Below are positions 8,552-20,698 of a stretch of DNA of 64,000 nucleotides, in pieces. The notes under the pieces are model-generated. The model did not search any database. It was not told the DNA's origin and saw only the letters and a program-made list of their open reading frames with translations. The position numbers were made by a program, and so were the translations under genes. Origin of the DNA: Helicoverpa zea (Eukaryota; Arthropoda; Insecta; Lepidoptera; Noctuidae); NCBI RefSeq assembly GCF_022581195.2, contig NC_061455.1, forward strand, positions 554,120 to 618,119. Direction: 5' to 3'. How positions within the stretch are numbered: the first letter of the stretch is position 1; each line of letters starts with the position of its first letter.

Positions 8552-11500
8552 ATGAAGTTCGCTATCCCAGAAATATCATGGCACAACAGGGACCCCGTAC
8601 TTAGCGTAGATTTCCAGCCTAAAGCAGATCCAAGTGAACCATTACGACTTGCCACTGGAGGAACCGATTCCCATGTTTTGGTATGATTTATTTGTTTATG
8701 TATGTTGTTTAACTTATTTTATAGTGTAAACTTATGTAATAAATAGTTAAAAATACACTATATAGTGTTTTAGGCGGTCATTTTCGTATTTATTTACTTT
8801 TAAACAACTTGACACACTCTGGGCAACATAACTATATCTGGGTACAACTGGGCACATAATTATAAGGCAGAGATAATTTTAAACAATATAACATTCCAGA
8901 TTTGGTACATTTCAACAACAGACACAGGATCTGTGAACCTAGAAGTAGCTGCAGACCTGACGCGCCACCAGAAAGCCGTGAACGTGGTGCGATGGTCACC
9001 TAACGGACAGTACTTGGCGTCGGGAGATGATGAGTCCATCATATTCATTTGGAAGAAGACTGATAAGGAACCAACACCTGCTATGGAGCAGATGGAAGAA
9101 CAGTATAAGGAGTCATGGGTTATTCACAAGGTAAGGTTTATTTGAAATTTTGGGGTTTTTGAAACTGTTTTCTTTCATACTAAAATAATCTTTATGCCCA
9201 ACTTGAACATAACTCTCTTATACATGGCCAGATACAAAGGCATAAATAATAAAAAAATTAATGCATTGTGAGGCAGCATTTATTCCAATCTTATAAGTTT
9301 ATACATGTATAGGTTCAGTGCATGTCTTCTTCCATACTCCTCAATCTGATGTCATCTCATAACAAATTAGCCTACAAATCAGACATCTTAATTAAAAGCT
9401 TAGTCACGCTCAAAAGCTGAAACTTAACAGTGCTTTTAATAAAAATCCACAGACATTACGAGGGCACATGGAGGATGTGCTGGACATATCCTGGAGTGCC
9501 AACTCCCTGCACCTGGCTTCAGGGTCAGTGGACAACAAGCTGCTGATCTGGGACCTCAACCGTGGACGGTACAGCAGCATCCTCACTGACCACAAAGGGT
9601 TTGTGCAGGGAGTCTCCTGGGACCCTAAGGGACAGATGATTGCTACAGCTAGTACTGATAGGTGAGTTGGTTAATATGTATCAGAGTAGAAGTATTTTAC
9701 TTCTGAGTGGAAGATCAGTGTTATTTTCATGCTAGGAAAACTTTATAAAGCAGTGACAAGTTGTGGCTAACTGTAAGTGAAAACTATCACAACTTTACAA
9801 AAAATCTGATCATTTTTAACCCCCGACGCAAAAACGACGGGGTGTTATAAGTTTGACGTGTCTGTGTGTGTGTGTGTGTGTGTATGTGGCATCGTAGCTC
9901 CCAAACGGATGATCCGATTGTAATGCGGTTTTTTTTGTTTAAAAGGAGTGTCATTCGGGAGTGTTCTTAGCTATGTTTGGTGGAAATCGGTTCAGGTCTT
10001 CAAGGTCATCAGCTCGTTTGTTAGGTGTGAGAGGAATGTTACACGCTCAGTTTACTTGCAAGCATGTGTGGGATCTGAAATTTGAAACACTAATGTCTTC
10101 TGGAACCACTGAGCTGGTCTGCTGTTAGGGCACGAAGGTAGGAGACGTAACCCTGAACTGCCTTTTAGTAAACCCATCGAGTTTGGGCTCGTTGAATTTG
10201 TCTTGACTAGTTCTCTTCAATTGACGAGAACCTGATACTGGAAATGGGATGTGGCGGATGAAACCCTGGAATGCCGGAATGAAACGGATAAACCGATTTA
10301 TATCTTCGCTGAAAATCTAGAATGACCAAAGGTTTATGTTTCCTCAATCTGTGCAATTCTCCCAGAGCCAGTATGTTATGAGGATTGTTAAACAGCATCC
10401 TTTGGCCGAGATCGCATAGAGCGACCCCATCTTAAAATAAAAGAAATTAACTGAAAGAAGGAAAAATTAAGGAGCTCCTTCAAAAAGCATGAAATAAAAT
10501 TAAATTATAAATTTAAAAAAACCCCCGACCCAAAAAAGTACGCAATTAGTATGACAAAAGGTTAAAAGCGCTAAACCCTATAAAAAGCAAAAAATAACTT
10601 TTAACTCTACGTAAGTACCAACTAAAGCATGTCAGACTAAACTAAATTTTGACGTGTCGGGGGACCGCTTTTTACCTTCAAAAATACTTACATAAATCAA
10701 ATGATACCTACCTAATTACAACATTCGTATAAAACAAAATTATAAGTAGTATATACTGTAGTGTTCGCCCTACCTGTGTCTCTGTAATTACCATCCGATA
10801 ATTAGGATATCGGCTCGCTTGCCCACATAACGTCTTACTCCCGTGCCACACACTCTCCCGGTTTCCCGCCAACTGGCCATAGAGTATAGTGTGCACTCTC
10901 CGCGTCTATGCGACAACGAGACGACAGATATCGGTGATAATACAGTACACTACATCCCTTCCTTTGTTTAGTAAAAGCAAATTAAACTCCGTCACTTTGC
11001 CGACATCAATAACCAGTCTGGTGATCAGTCGATGGACACCGATATCCCGCCTGTTAGTCCATGTGGAATCAAACAGTCTCAAATATTGCTGCACGTTCAG
11101 CCAACGAGCACTCATCTTGCTTGGTCCGATTCAAACAGTTTATTATCGAAATCATCTACTTATATATCTAGGCAATGACATATTCAGGTAGGTATCTCAT
11201 GCTCGAAACAATTACGAACACTTGAGATCCACTAGCGGCAAAATCAAAATGAATATAAAAATAGATAAAACCAAACTGTACCTGCCTATTAATGGAATAT
11301 AATAAATCTTCATACTCCCAGTGGTTTCCTCACATTTTACTCTAGCTACCTACTCCTTTCCCTTTCCCTTCAAATGACCAAGTATTGCCTTTGTCCTTGT
11401 CGGGCTTTGACTGAATAATTTTACTTCACTTACTTGAAAAACAGTTTCAGAATGCATTGTCCCAATGTAAGAATTTTATTTCTAGCTTCAGAGTTGAAAC

Positions 11501-14500
11501 AATAATGATGAAATGAAGTTTTTCCTGACGCTTCGTACTTGCGATTAAAGCCCCGTAATGACTTTTACGTGCATTTTACTAGCGTAGCGTACGTTTGCTA
11601 GTGTTTTATAAACAACCGGACAACTTTGAAATGTCACTACAGTCGAATCGTTTTACACTGACGATTTATGGAAATTATTACCTTTACCTTTTACTCACAC
11701 ATTACCTTACCATTACCACTTTCAATAACCTTACCAACAAGTTACCGCCGCGCCGTTTAAAGCAAACCTTTGAGTGTTACTCAAGGACTCCACGACAGTG
11801 GAACGTGACTTTCAAGTCCATGCCAGGCCCTGCCATTTTATACTTGCACACAACATATACGAATCCTCGCGAACCTTGCTGTTCGCACCTCGTAAAGCTG
11901 TACAAGACTTGCACACAACATATACGAATCCTCGCGAACCTTGCTGTTCACACCTCGTAAAGCTGTACAAGACTTGCACACAACATATACGAATCCTCGC
12001 GAACCTTGCAGGTCGCACCTCGTAAAGCTGTACAAGACTTGCACACAACATATACGAATCCTCGCGAACCTTGCAGGTCGCACCTCGTAAAGCTGTACAA
12101 GACTTGCACACAACATATACGAATCCTCGCGAACCTTGCAGGTCGCACCTCGTAAAGCTGTACAAGACTTGCACACAACATATACGAATCCTCGCGAACC
12201 TTGCAGGTCGCACCTCGTAAAGCTGTACAAGTTCTCGCCTCTCAGGCATATAGGTCTATAGGTACGTATGATAGTTCTACTATCTAATACTTTCGCGCAA
12301 CCTTACGATTTCTCACGGACCTTACTGTTAGCAACAGTGGAACGTGCCTCGCAAAGCTTTACGAATATAAATATAATAGTTCTACTATTTAATACTTTCG
12401 CGCAACTTTACGATTTCTCACGGACCTTACTGTTAGCAACAGTGGAACGTGCCTCGCAAAGCTTTACGAATACAAATATAATAGTTCTACTATTTAGTAC
12501 TGCCGTACGATCTCTAGTTTTTCAAACATGTAGGTACATAAATACATAGTAATTATGATCACACAAACGTACGTACCCGGTTGACTTCCGCAGTGGGCTC
12601 GTGAACTAGCAGATTTCTGCCAGTACTTACACATACATAATGACTAAAAGTAGAATTTAATTTAATATTTCAGAAGTTTTTTTTTATTGATAACAACATA
12701 ACACAATAATTTATACGGTTGTACCTAAGTGGTAAATTGTGTCTACAAATGAAATACCTTTGTATTTCCAATCTGCTTTTCAACGTGTCTAAGTGCCAGT
12801 ATACCTATTATACAATGTTTAAAACTTAAACGGTCGAAACGCAGCTCTCCTGACGGAAAAGATATCTCGTTTACTCATGTTGTATCGTTAACTATTCTAA
12901 AAATTGTACTACTAGGGGAATTACATTTAATCTCGATGACAACAGAGCACTAACAGTTTAGTGCACTACTAATGTGTTAAGTAAAGGTAGGTATTCCTAT
13001 TAGACTCGGAACCAACCTACCAACCAGCCACCGTTCACATTTAATTTGACACCCCATTGCAAAATTATTTAAATTATTACAAATGAAATTAATAGCAAAT
13101 GCTTAAAGCATAATATGAATCAAACTCAACTAATTTTGGTAACAGTTTCCTTTTATTAATTGAGAGTGGAATATTTCAAAGCTTAATTCCTTATCTCAGC
13201 ATTGCAACAAGTAATCCGGTTTTCAACCGTATGGATCAGCACTGGCACTTGCATGCTTCTGCAGATACACTCTCTAAAAGAATTCTGATATACCTAAGCT
13301 TCGAGCGTTCATGAGTGTCCAGGGGCGCAATTCTACAAATTTAACTTTAGTGCTATGTGTACGTTACGATTATAACGTAGGCACCTATAAAGCCGTTGCT
13401 TTATAGTTACGTTCAACTTATCAGATTTTAGGATTTTATAGTTAACAACTACGTCGTGCAACGAAACGCGCTTTGACAGGTGTCATCAGCTTTGTAATCT
13501 GTAGCTGTGACATTCAGTGAAACGACAAAACACAAACAAACACCTTAACATAGCATAGAATAGAATCCATCAATAGAGACTCTCAACTACTGTTCCTCCT
13601 CCTTTCATCAAAGTGAACAGCAACTCACAAACAGCGCTCCCGTCGATGCACAATTCCCCCTGTAGAAACGATCGCCGACCCCTCTACAACGTCCGTCCAC
13701 CTATAGATTGGCCGCAGGATTCCCAATTCATGCGCCCAGCAACGCCGAATAGAAACCTAGAACCTATGAAGTAGGTACCTACTTAGTGAACAACCAAGCG
13801 CCGCAGATAAAATGCAGGTGCCACAGGACCCAGGCAGCTCGGTGCCGCTGCTTTGAAAATTTCAAAAAACTGTTCGGTCAGCAGGCATCTCCAGGTTTCA
13901 CAAGTGGGTGGCAAAGCAACAACAACAATCAGTATGCCAAGAACATTTGTATCCAACAACTGAGAAGGCTACACATTGTACCTACTTCAAAAGATAGATG
14001 TATTAATCTCAAATCAATAAATGGATTCTATTTCATGTCTTGGTTATGTTATTCTCCCAACAACTTTCTATGTAAGTTTATTTAGTTTACACTTATAATT
14101 CTTGTTGGGCACTGCAATACTGTAAAGTATAATTTACAAATAAATAGCAATATTACAATGAGGGCTACTCTGTTAAACTGCACCAATGTCAGTCAATTGT
14201 GATACCAATTAAAATCCACTCAAGCCTGAATCTTGAAGGTTATATTTTAGAAGCACAAGCAATCACCAAATTATGAAATCTAAATCATTAGACAGTACCC
14301 AGAGTAAGTATCTATATTGAAACTCCTTCCATGTTTCATTCTTTTAAGATTTTGTCACAGATGTGAAACCCCAGTTAGGTAAATAAAGCAGCATTGTCCC
14401 AACAAATCTTAATGGGAATTAATTAAAGTACAAAAATGCTCCATTGCTTAGTTCCTTAAACTTTTGGTCTAAGAGTTTCATATTCACCTAAAATACTCAA

Positions 14501-17500
14501 ATTAGGATTATGAGTTAGGAGGTTACCAAAAGTTTTGATCCACATTTTCCATCTAATATTGCTGTTTGGTACTGTTTTCCTGTTCTGCATCTTCTGAGAT
14601 ATCTCTGTTGTAACATAACAACCTCTTTAATACTGCAAAACAAACTAAATTAAAAGGATTAGAATTATATTCAGGGTGACTGAGCAACCGTTATAATTAA
14701 CATTAACTAGATAGGCAACCCACTGGAAGCGTTGGCGGGTTGGAATGTTGTACATATGTGCATACATACCAGTACAACTGGGTAAGTACTTCAACATGCA
14801 TAGTCCAACTTACAATGGTCCTTCAATGTGCTATTTGTTTAACTAAATACCTAGCACATGTTTGTCATTTATAGAACAGTTGACTAAAGGTACAAAACCA
14901 CCAGTTTGTTCTTGTAATATCCACTATATTGTAAGCAAGTCTCTTGAAGTAAGTTGGTACCAGAACAATGTAGCAAGTAAGTAGTTAACTAGACTCTGGG
15001 AGGGAAGCTAGGTTTGGAAGCTTATATTATCCAAACCACCAGCACAGAAAATCTGAAATTAATCAAGATTTAAAGAAGGTACTCGTCCAGATTAACTTTC
15101 AAATACTTAAAATTACTCAATTCAAAACAGATTATTTAGTAGAAATAACTACTTAATTATTGTAGTAGGGAGTCGCTTACAAACTCAAGGTACTTATAAT
15201 ATTATGCACTCAGTTCACCAAATATTTCACTATATTACAAGTTACAAATTAATTTGAAACTTTCAGTCATAATTGCATTCCCAGTTATTATTTCTTTTGC
15301 TTTATATAACTTGGTTTGTTTAATTTATTAACTTCTTAAAATAGTTTGTATAATAATTTTCTCTTATAACTTCCTAGTTCAACTTGCATTGTATAACTTT
15401 CTCAAAGTCAACCCAAAAAATATTGTAAACATTTCTTTTTCATGTTATTATCGTATGTATCAATACATACAAATTGTAACACCTATTATGTTTTTAAAAA
15501 GAGTAACCATGGAGTTTCTTGCCCGTTCTTCTCCATAGGAAGCTACTTTTGGAATGGGCAACTAGAAGCAAACTTATTTATAATTTTGATGTTCGTAAGT
15601 GCTTGTAAAGGCCTACATGAAATAAATGATTTGATTACTTTTCACACTTTTATAGTCAATGGGAACCAAAGATTATTTACTTTATGATAGGAACTAGGAA
15701 CACAATGTAATTTATCTTTCATAAAGGAAATTACTCCCACGACAGATGTTTGGCTGTATGCTGTAATCATAGCCATCATGTAGCATCACAGCATTAAAAC
15801 GATTTACTGATTCGCACCAATCTTAAAACAAATGAATGTTCTATGTTCAATTGGTGAAAAATACATGAATTTCATACGCAATGTGATATTATGATACCTA
15901 CAGGCTTTCTGGAAAACCCTTATGTGATGAATATACAGTACAATTACTAACGTACAACTTACTTATATGCTTCAAAGAACACACAATTAAACTTTCCAAG
16001 TAAAACCTAGACATGAGCACTGGTGTGAGATTCTTTAAAGTCTCATACAATAATTTATAGTCGAGTCGGTGACTGGATACCATACTAGCATCCTTACTAG
16101 AAACTTTAACTTGCACGTTCTTTGGACAGACGGCCAATTTGTTCAGATTTCGGCTGTTTAGGGGGACTTCTAATCCGCAAACTGAACTTACCATACCTGC
16201 CCCTTCCTTTCTTTTCAATTCAAAAGAAATAATGTTCGCTACTTACAGACACGCCGCCAATATCATATTTTCACTCGTCGCCAAATGTAGTGTTCGCCCT
16301 ACCTGTGTCTCTGTAATTACCATCCGATAATTAGGATATCGGCTCGCTTGCCCACATAACGTCTTACTCCCGTGCCACACACTCTCCCGGTTTCCCGCCA
16401 ACTGGCCATAGAGTATAGTGTGCACTCTCCGCGTCTATGCGACAACGAGACGACAGATATCGGTGATAATACAGTACACTACATATACTTAATTACTTCT
16501 AACGTTAGGCTAATAAATTAGAGCGGTCCCCCGACACGACAAAATTTAGTTTAGTCTGACATGCTTTAGTTGGTACTTACGTAGAGTTAAAAGTTATTTT
16601 TTGCTTTTTATAGGGTTTAGCGCTTTTAACCTTTTGTCATACTAATTGCGTACTTTTTTGGGTCGGGGGTTTTTTTAAATTTATAATTTAATTTTTACCT
16701 TAGTATTGTTAGATTAACTGTGTTACAAATTTTTGAAGTAATTTTGATTATGAGCTAATTAATTTTTCAATTGATTCATTAAACATAAATTCTCTGCCAG
16801 AGGATCATATTAACAACAGTTGTAATTCATTCACAGAGTATTCCGCACATTCGATGTGACAACAAAGAAGGTGACATCTCGCAGCAGTAAAGCAATCCTG
16901 CCGTTCCCTGCTGGCCATGTGCTCCACGACGTCAAAGTGCGGCTTTACCACGACGATACACTGCAGACTTACTACAGGTAAATATAACTAATCTGCTTAA
17001 ACTAAAATATTGACCATATCATAATTTGGGGCTAATTTAGTACTGCAACCTATTGGATAGAAAAGAAAATACGTCGTCGCATTTTGCATGTGCGCAATTT
17101 CGAATTGACGCAAATTTATTCGATGTACGACTCTACTCCATGAGTATGTGGCAACATACTCACTCACTGTAGTTGTTATAGCATGGCTATATAAAATTGA
17201 ACCAAATTATGTGTGTAAATAAGGCACATTAACTTTGTACACATTACTTTTATCGTAACATGTATTTACAACTGAAAGATAAGATATTACATTTACACCC
17301 ACAACTTAATTCTCACCCTTTTGCAAATTATAAAATATCTATACCAAATTACCTCTTTCATTGTACTAAAAAAAAAAAACAATTATTTACCGTCTACAGG
17401 AGACTCCAGTTCAGCCCCGACGGGCTGCTGCTGGCAGTACCGGCGGGGCGCGTGGAGCCCGAGCAGGGCAAGGTGGACATCAAGCCCATCAACGCTGTCT

Positions 17501-19174
17501 ACATCTACACCAGATACTCCTTGAAAGTGTTAGTATATTGATAACTTTAGTATGTGCCTCTTTATCAGGTTATATACATATTTATAGAGTAAAAAATAAT
17601 GGTACTCAGCTATGCTTTTATTGAGATTGGAAGTAAACGCTGGTTGGGAAAATGCTAGATGGTAATGATTGAGATCAAAGTACAGGTAATTATTTCATTG
17701 ATAGCTCTAAGTTATTTTTAATTCATTCCCTGTAAAGCAAGATTCGTGATAACCATGCATTCATTATGTTCTTCAGGTAAAATAAAGACTTGTTATTGTA
17801 TGTTCCAGTCCAGCCTGCATCCTGCCTTGCGGTGAGGCGGCGTTAGTAACGCGCTGGTCGCCGCGCCGCTACTCCGCGCGGACGGGCGGACCGACCCCCG
17901 CGCTGCCCGCGCCCGCGCGGATGGTACTGGCGGTGGGCACTAAACGATCTGTGTTACTGTATGACACACAGCAGAAGACACCTATCGCGCTTATCAATAA
18001 TATTCATTATACGAGGTGAGTATCTACTTAAACAAAGAATAGAAGTGTGTATCTCAAGAGCAAGCCTGCTCAATATACTGTTCTGACAAAGTTAAATAAG
18101 TTACAAGCCTGTTATAAAAAATCAAGGTGTCAGATCAATAACAAGATATAATAAATAGATGTGATAACTAAAATACATGATGGCAGTTATTAATAAAATG
18201 CCATTTCTTCTCTTGTTACTATACTGATCTGAACTCCCATCTCTTCCAGGCTGACAGACCTGACCTGGTCTCCCGACGGGCTGACCCTCGTAGCTTCCAG
18301 CACGGACGGCTACTGCTCCGTCATCACCTTCACAGCGGGCGAGCTGGGGGAAGTGCTGCCTGATGAAGTGGCTCCAGAACCAACCAGTGCAGTCCCAGGT
18401 AAATGTTTCTTTACGTATGAGATATTTTCAAATAACCCTTGCTGTTATGGATGGTTAGGAATGACGAGTTCATGATTTTGAAAAACATTGAACTGATTTA
18501 TTTTATTGTTAAATTAATGTTTCACAGAACCAATGGAAGTTGAAGAGCAGCCAGCAGAACCAGCAAAGGTAGAAGCAGAGAAACCCAAAGAGGTGAAAGA
18601 ATCTAAACCAGTCGGCAAGATAGATGCCTTCATCAAATTCAAGGCGCCCGAAAAGTCTCCTAAGAAGCAGAAAGTTGAACCTCAACAGAAGACACCGGTC
18701 AAAATCGACGTGCTAGAAGAAGTTGCAATGCCATCCTGGTCAGATAACAGCAACAATGAAATAATCAAGCCCAAAGAGACAGAAGCTAGTAAAGATTCAG
18801 AAATAATGGTCATAGAAGACAGTGAGGATATCAAATTAGTTTATGAAGAAACTCAGGGAGGTAAATCGTCTTCAACATCACCAGATTCGCCGAAAGACAC
18901 GAAGAATGCTGAAAAAAGTACAAAAGTGAGCCCTCCTAAAACTGCTAAGACTGAAGAGAAACCTAAGGAACCAGTTACTCCTAAAAGTTCTAATACCAAA
19001 GTTGTCAGTCAGCCAGGTACTCCTAAAAGTACATTGAATGAGAACAACTTCTTCAAACAAGCTAAGGTGACCGATGTGAAGGATCAGGCTGTGAAGTCTG
19101 CTCCGAGTCCTAAAGCGCCTAGGCGGGTCAGTTTCGTCACGTTATCTAGCCCCAAGAATGCTAAGAAGAAATAG
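8552..19174 (+). CDS. Caf1-105: Chromatin assembly factor 1 p105/p60 subunit (CHAF1B)
   Basis: Eight exons: 8552-8680, 8900-9130, 9453-9661, 16837-16977, 17400-17528, 17809-18015, 18250-18398 and 18528-19174; 613 residues. CAF-1 deposits H3-H4 on newly replicated DNA. Residues about 1-390 form a WD40 propeller: MKFAIPEISWHNRDPVLSVD at the N terminus, then HQKAVNVVRWSPNGQYLASG, GHMEDVLDISWS and LTDLTWSPDGLTLVASSTDGY. The tail (399-613) is acidic/basic and low complexity, with two notable motifs: KIDAFIKF at 429-436 (PIP-box-like) and RRVSFVTL at 597-604, resembling the B-domain through which CAF-1/HIRA bind ASF1. The exon 5 donor is chosen to keep frame (AAAGT|GTTAGT). Intron 3 is 7.2 kb because of nested transposons. 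AATAAA at 19424-19429. Confidence 0.94.
9829..10440 (+). repeat. Lepidopteran interspersed repeat with (GT)n run
   Basis: It opens with aacccccgacgcaaaaac and gtttgacgtg, then a (TG)n microsatellite at about 9862-9888. This opening is a common interspersed repeat head in moth genomes and resembles the start of the 174-bp inverted repeat further on. The right limit is uncertain and no gene is visible. Confidence 0.5.
10496..10669 (+). repeat. Left terminal inverted repeat of foldback element
   Basis: This 174-bp sequence is repeated inverted at 16522-16695 with almost no difference (one noted at ttttgAcgtg versus T). With 10670-10756 and 16484-16521 it would make an original foldback of about 470 bp, now split by an LTR element. 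Confidence 0.85.
10757..10954 (-). repeat. 3' LTR of the non-autonomous element
   Basis: 198 bp with TGTAGTG...CACTACA ends, matching the copy at 16286-16483 along its full length as far as I can read. The polypurine tract lies directly next to it at 10955-10969. Confidence 0.85.
11843..12232. repeat. Tandem array, six 65-bp units
   Basis: Units start at 11843, 11908, 11973, 12038, 12103 and 12168 (each cttgcacacaacatatac...). The first two have a slightly different centre (ttgctgtt) from the last four (ttgcaggt), so the array grew from the right-hand type. Because 65 is not a multiple of three, an open frame on one unit strand stays open in all frames, which explains the overlapping minus-strand ORFs; these are not genes. 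It is internal to the LTR element. Confidence 0.9.
12271..12510. repeat. Tandem array, 105-bp units (about 2.3 copies)
   Basis: Units start at 12271, 12376 and 12481 with atagttctactat. It contains cctcgcaaagctttacgaat, which resembles cctcgtaaagctgtac of the neighbouring 65-bp array, so the two arrays may share an ancestor. Confidence 0.8.
16286..16483 (-). repeat. 5' LTR of the non-autonomous element
   Basis: 198 bp, the same as 10757-10954. It is followed on the minus strand by TTTGGCGACGAGTG (16285-16272), a plausible primer-binding site; the tRNA was not identified. Confidence 0.85.
16522..16695 (-). repeat. Right terminal inverted repeat of foldback element
   Basis: The reverse complement of 10496-10669 over the full 174 bp. 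It ends about 140 bp before Caf1-105 exon 4. Confidence 0.85.
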
Positions 19175-20698
19175 TTTTGTATATGTGTTAATATGTTCCT
19201 AAATATGTTTTGATGTCTTGGCATATAATGTGATGAAATTGATATGGGAATATAACTTTGCATGGATTTTCAAAAGTTTGTGGTGCTGAATTTTTAAATC
19301 TCCAATTGCGCCAAACATGTAATTTTGATCAATTGTTATTTTAAACATATTAATCTCCGTTTTTAAAACTAATTTAATATTATAGAAATAAATTGTAAAT
19401 GTAATTTAAGGTTTTAGCTTGTAAATAAAAGACTTATGTAAAAGTAAACATTTATAATAAATATTTACAATTCAATGCATAGTATCACATTCCAAATAAA
19501 AGTGAGTATAATATAACAAAATATATCTGCATCAATCAATGTTGATACTTACCTACTGATCGTTCGCACCTCGTAACATTACGAGTTTGATCATTGTTCC
19601 AGCAGTTGGTTAAATTATTCACTACGTTCTCTTGTAGTTACGTTATGCACCTAACGAATACAAAAAAAGCTGATTGTAATCATGGAAATACTACGTGCAT
19701 AGTAAGTATTAATTAAAATCAGATTTGAATAATTGGTACAATTTCGTAACGATGATAAAAATATTCAAGACTTCAATAAAATTGACAAATACCAAAGTAT
19801 TAACCACATCTTCCTATTACAATATTACCAAATAATAAAAACGACAAAATTATCTTCGTAATCTACAAGAGAACGCGACATTGTGGTCAAATCATAAGAA
19901 ATGCAAGACAAATAGAGACAGACCTACATGCACTGTTGAATCAACGTTATTGCTCTGGCTTCCCACGCTACACTACACGCACCGTTATAACTAGCCTTGC
20001 ATTGTGACGACTATCTTGGAAACTTCTAGTACACTGATTTAGGGCAATTTGTATTGTTATGCATGTATTATTAAAGTACATAATATGAGCAATATTTGTG
20101 TTAGAATTTCATTTGTCTAACTAAATTAGCTATCTAGATTTTGTTGGCTTTATAGATAGATAAAAGTCTACTGAAGTTTTGAAGAATTTTGGCAATTTTT
20201 GGCCCTAATTGAATTGCAATTTTATGGTCATATCTTACAAGAAACTCAGTCAAATATGGGTAGGAATATATTATCTAAGACTTGAGTCCATGTTTGTTCT
20301 GAAATCACAGGCCCGAATTAACAATCAAATTGTACAAAATCGAATTTGTCCATTATTAGTATAAAAACAAAATTAAAAACACACAAGTCTTGTAGTAACT
20401 AAATTAGTTGCCTGTGATTTGAGTGTTACAATTTAACAAAAGTTATGATGAAATATATTTTCTATTTCCACGTGAATAGTCGCCACAGATGCAAGGCCTT
20501 ACAAATAGCTACATATAACAGTTTTTTAACATATTTCCGTTTATTTATAAAGTCAATTCACTTCACTAGTGTAGCTTAGTCTCATATTTGATACTCATTT
20601 GAAATTCGTCCTTATTGACACTGAACTCGCTGCGAGTATGTCACTCTGTTAGTCCTGTTTTGGATCAATAATTTGTTTATAATATAAAATGTTACGTC
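19175..20698. other. Convergent intergenic region Caf1-105 / transportin-3
   Basis: Contains the Caf1-105 3' UTR and poly(A) signals (AATAAA at 19424-19429) and, from the other side, the long AT-rich 3' UTR of transportin-3. A candidate minus-strand AATAAA is at 20545-20540. A short segment near 19560-19585 (gttcgcacctcgtaa) recalls the 65-bp array unit. No further gene is seen. Confidence 0.5.

Larger units (their letters stand above)
10757..16483 (-). mobile_element. Non-autonomous LTR retrotransposon (LARD-like), structurally complete
   Basis: Two 198-bp direct repeats (10757-10954 and 16286-16483) begin TGTAGTG and end CACTACA, and look identical by eye. The 5-bp target duplication TATAC is at 10752-10756 and 16484-16488. 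On the minus strand the upstream LTR is followed by TTTGGCGACGAGTG (a plausible primer-binding site). The downstream LTR is preceded by a purine run, AAACAAAGGAAGGGA (10969-10955), the polypurine tract. This fixes a minus orientation. The 5.3-kb interior has no gag or pol ORF that I recognise; the longest ORFs are about 100 residues outside the tandem arrays. It must have moved with proteins from another element. It lies in Caf1-105 intron 3, antisense to that gene. Confidence 0.85.

Noticed and set aside
11843..12232. CRISPR-like regular repeats
   Set aside because: Units are directly contiguous with no variable spacers, and the genome is an insect's; it is a plain tandem array.
11812..12249. 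Overlapping minus-strand ORFs of 77-145 residues rich in Cys
   Set aside because: They are produced by the 65-bp tandem array, which stays open in every minus frame; they have no start context, splice logic or family similarity.
13786..14085. Plus-strand 99-residue ORF with Cys/His-rich start (KCRCHRTQAARCRCF)
   Set aside because: It lies inside the LTR element against its orientation, has no recognisable fold after residue 35, and is likely random.
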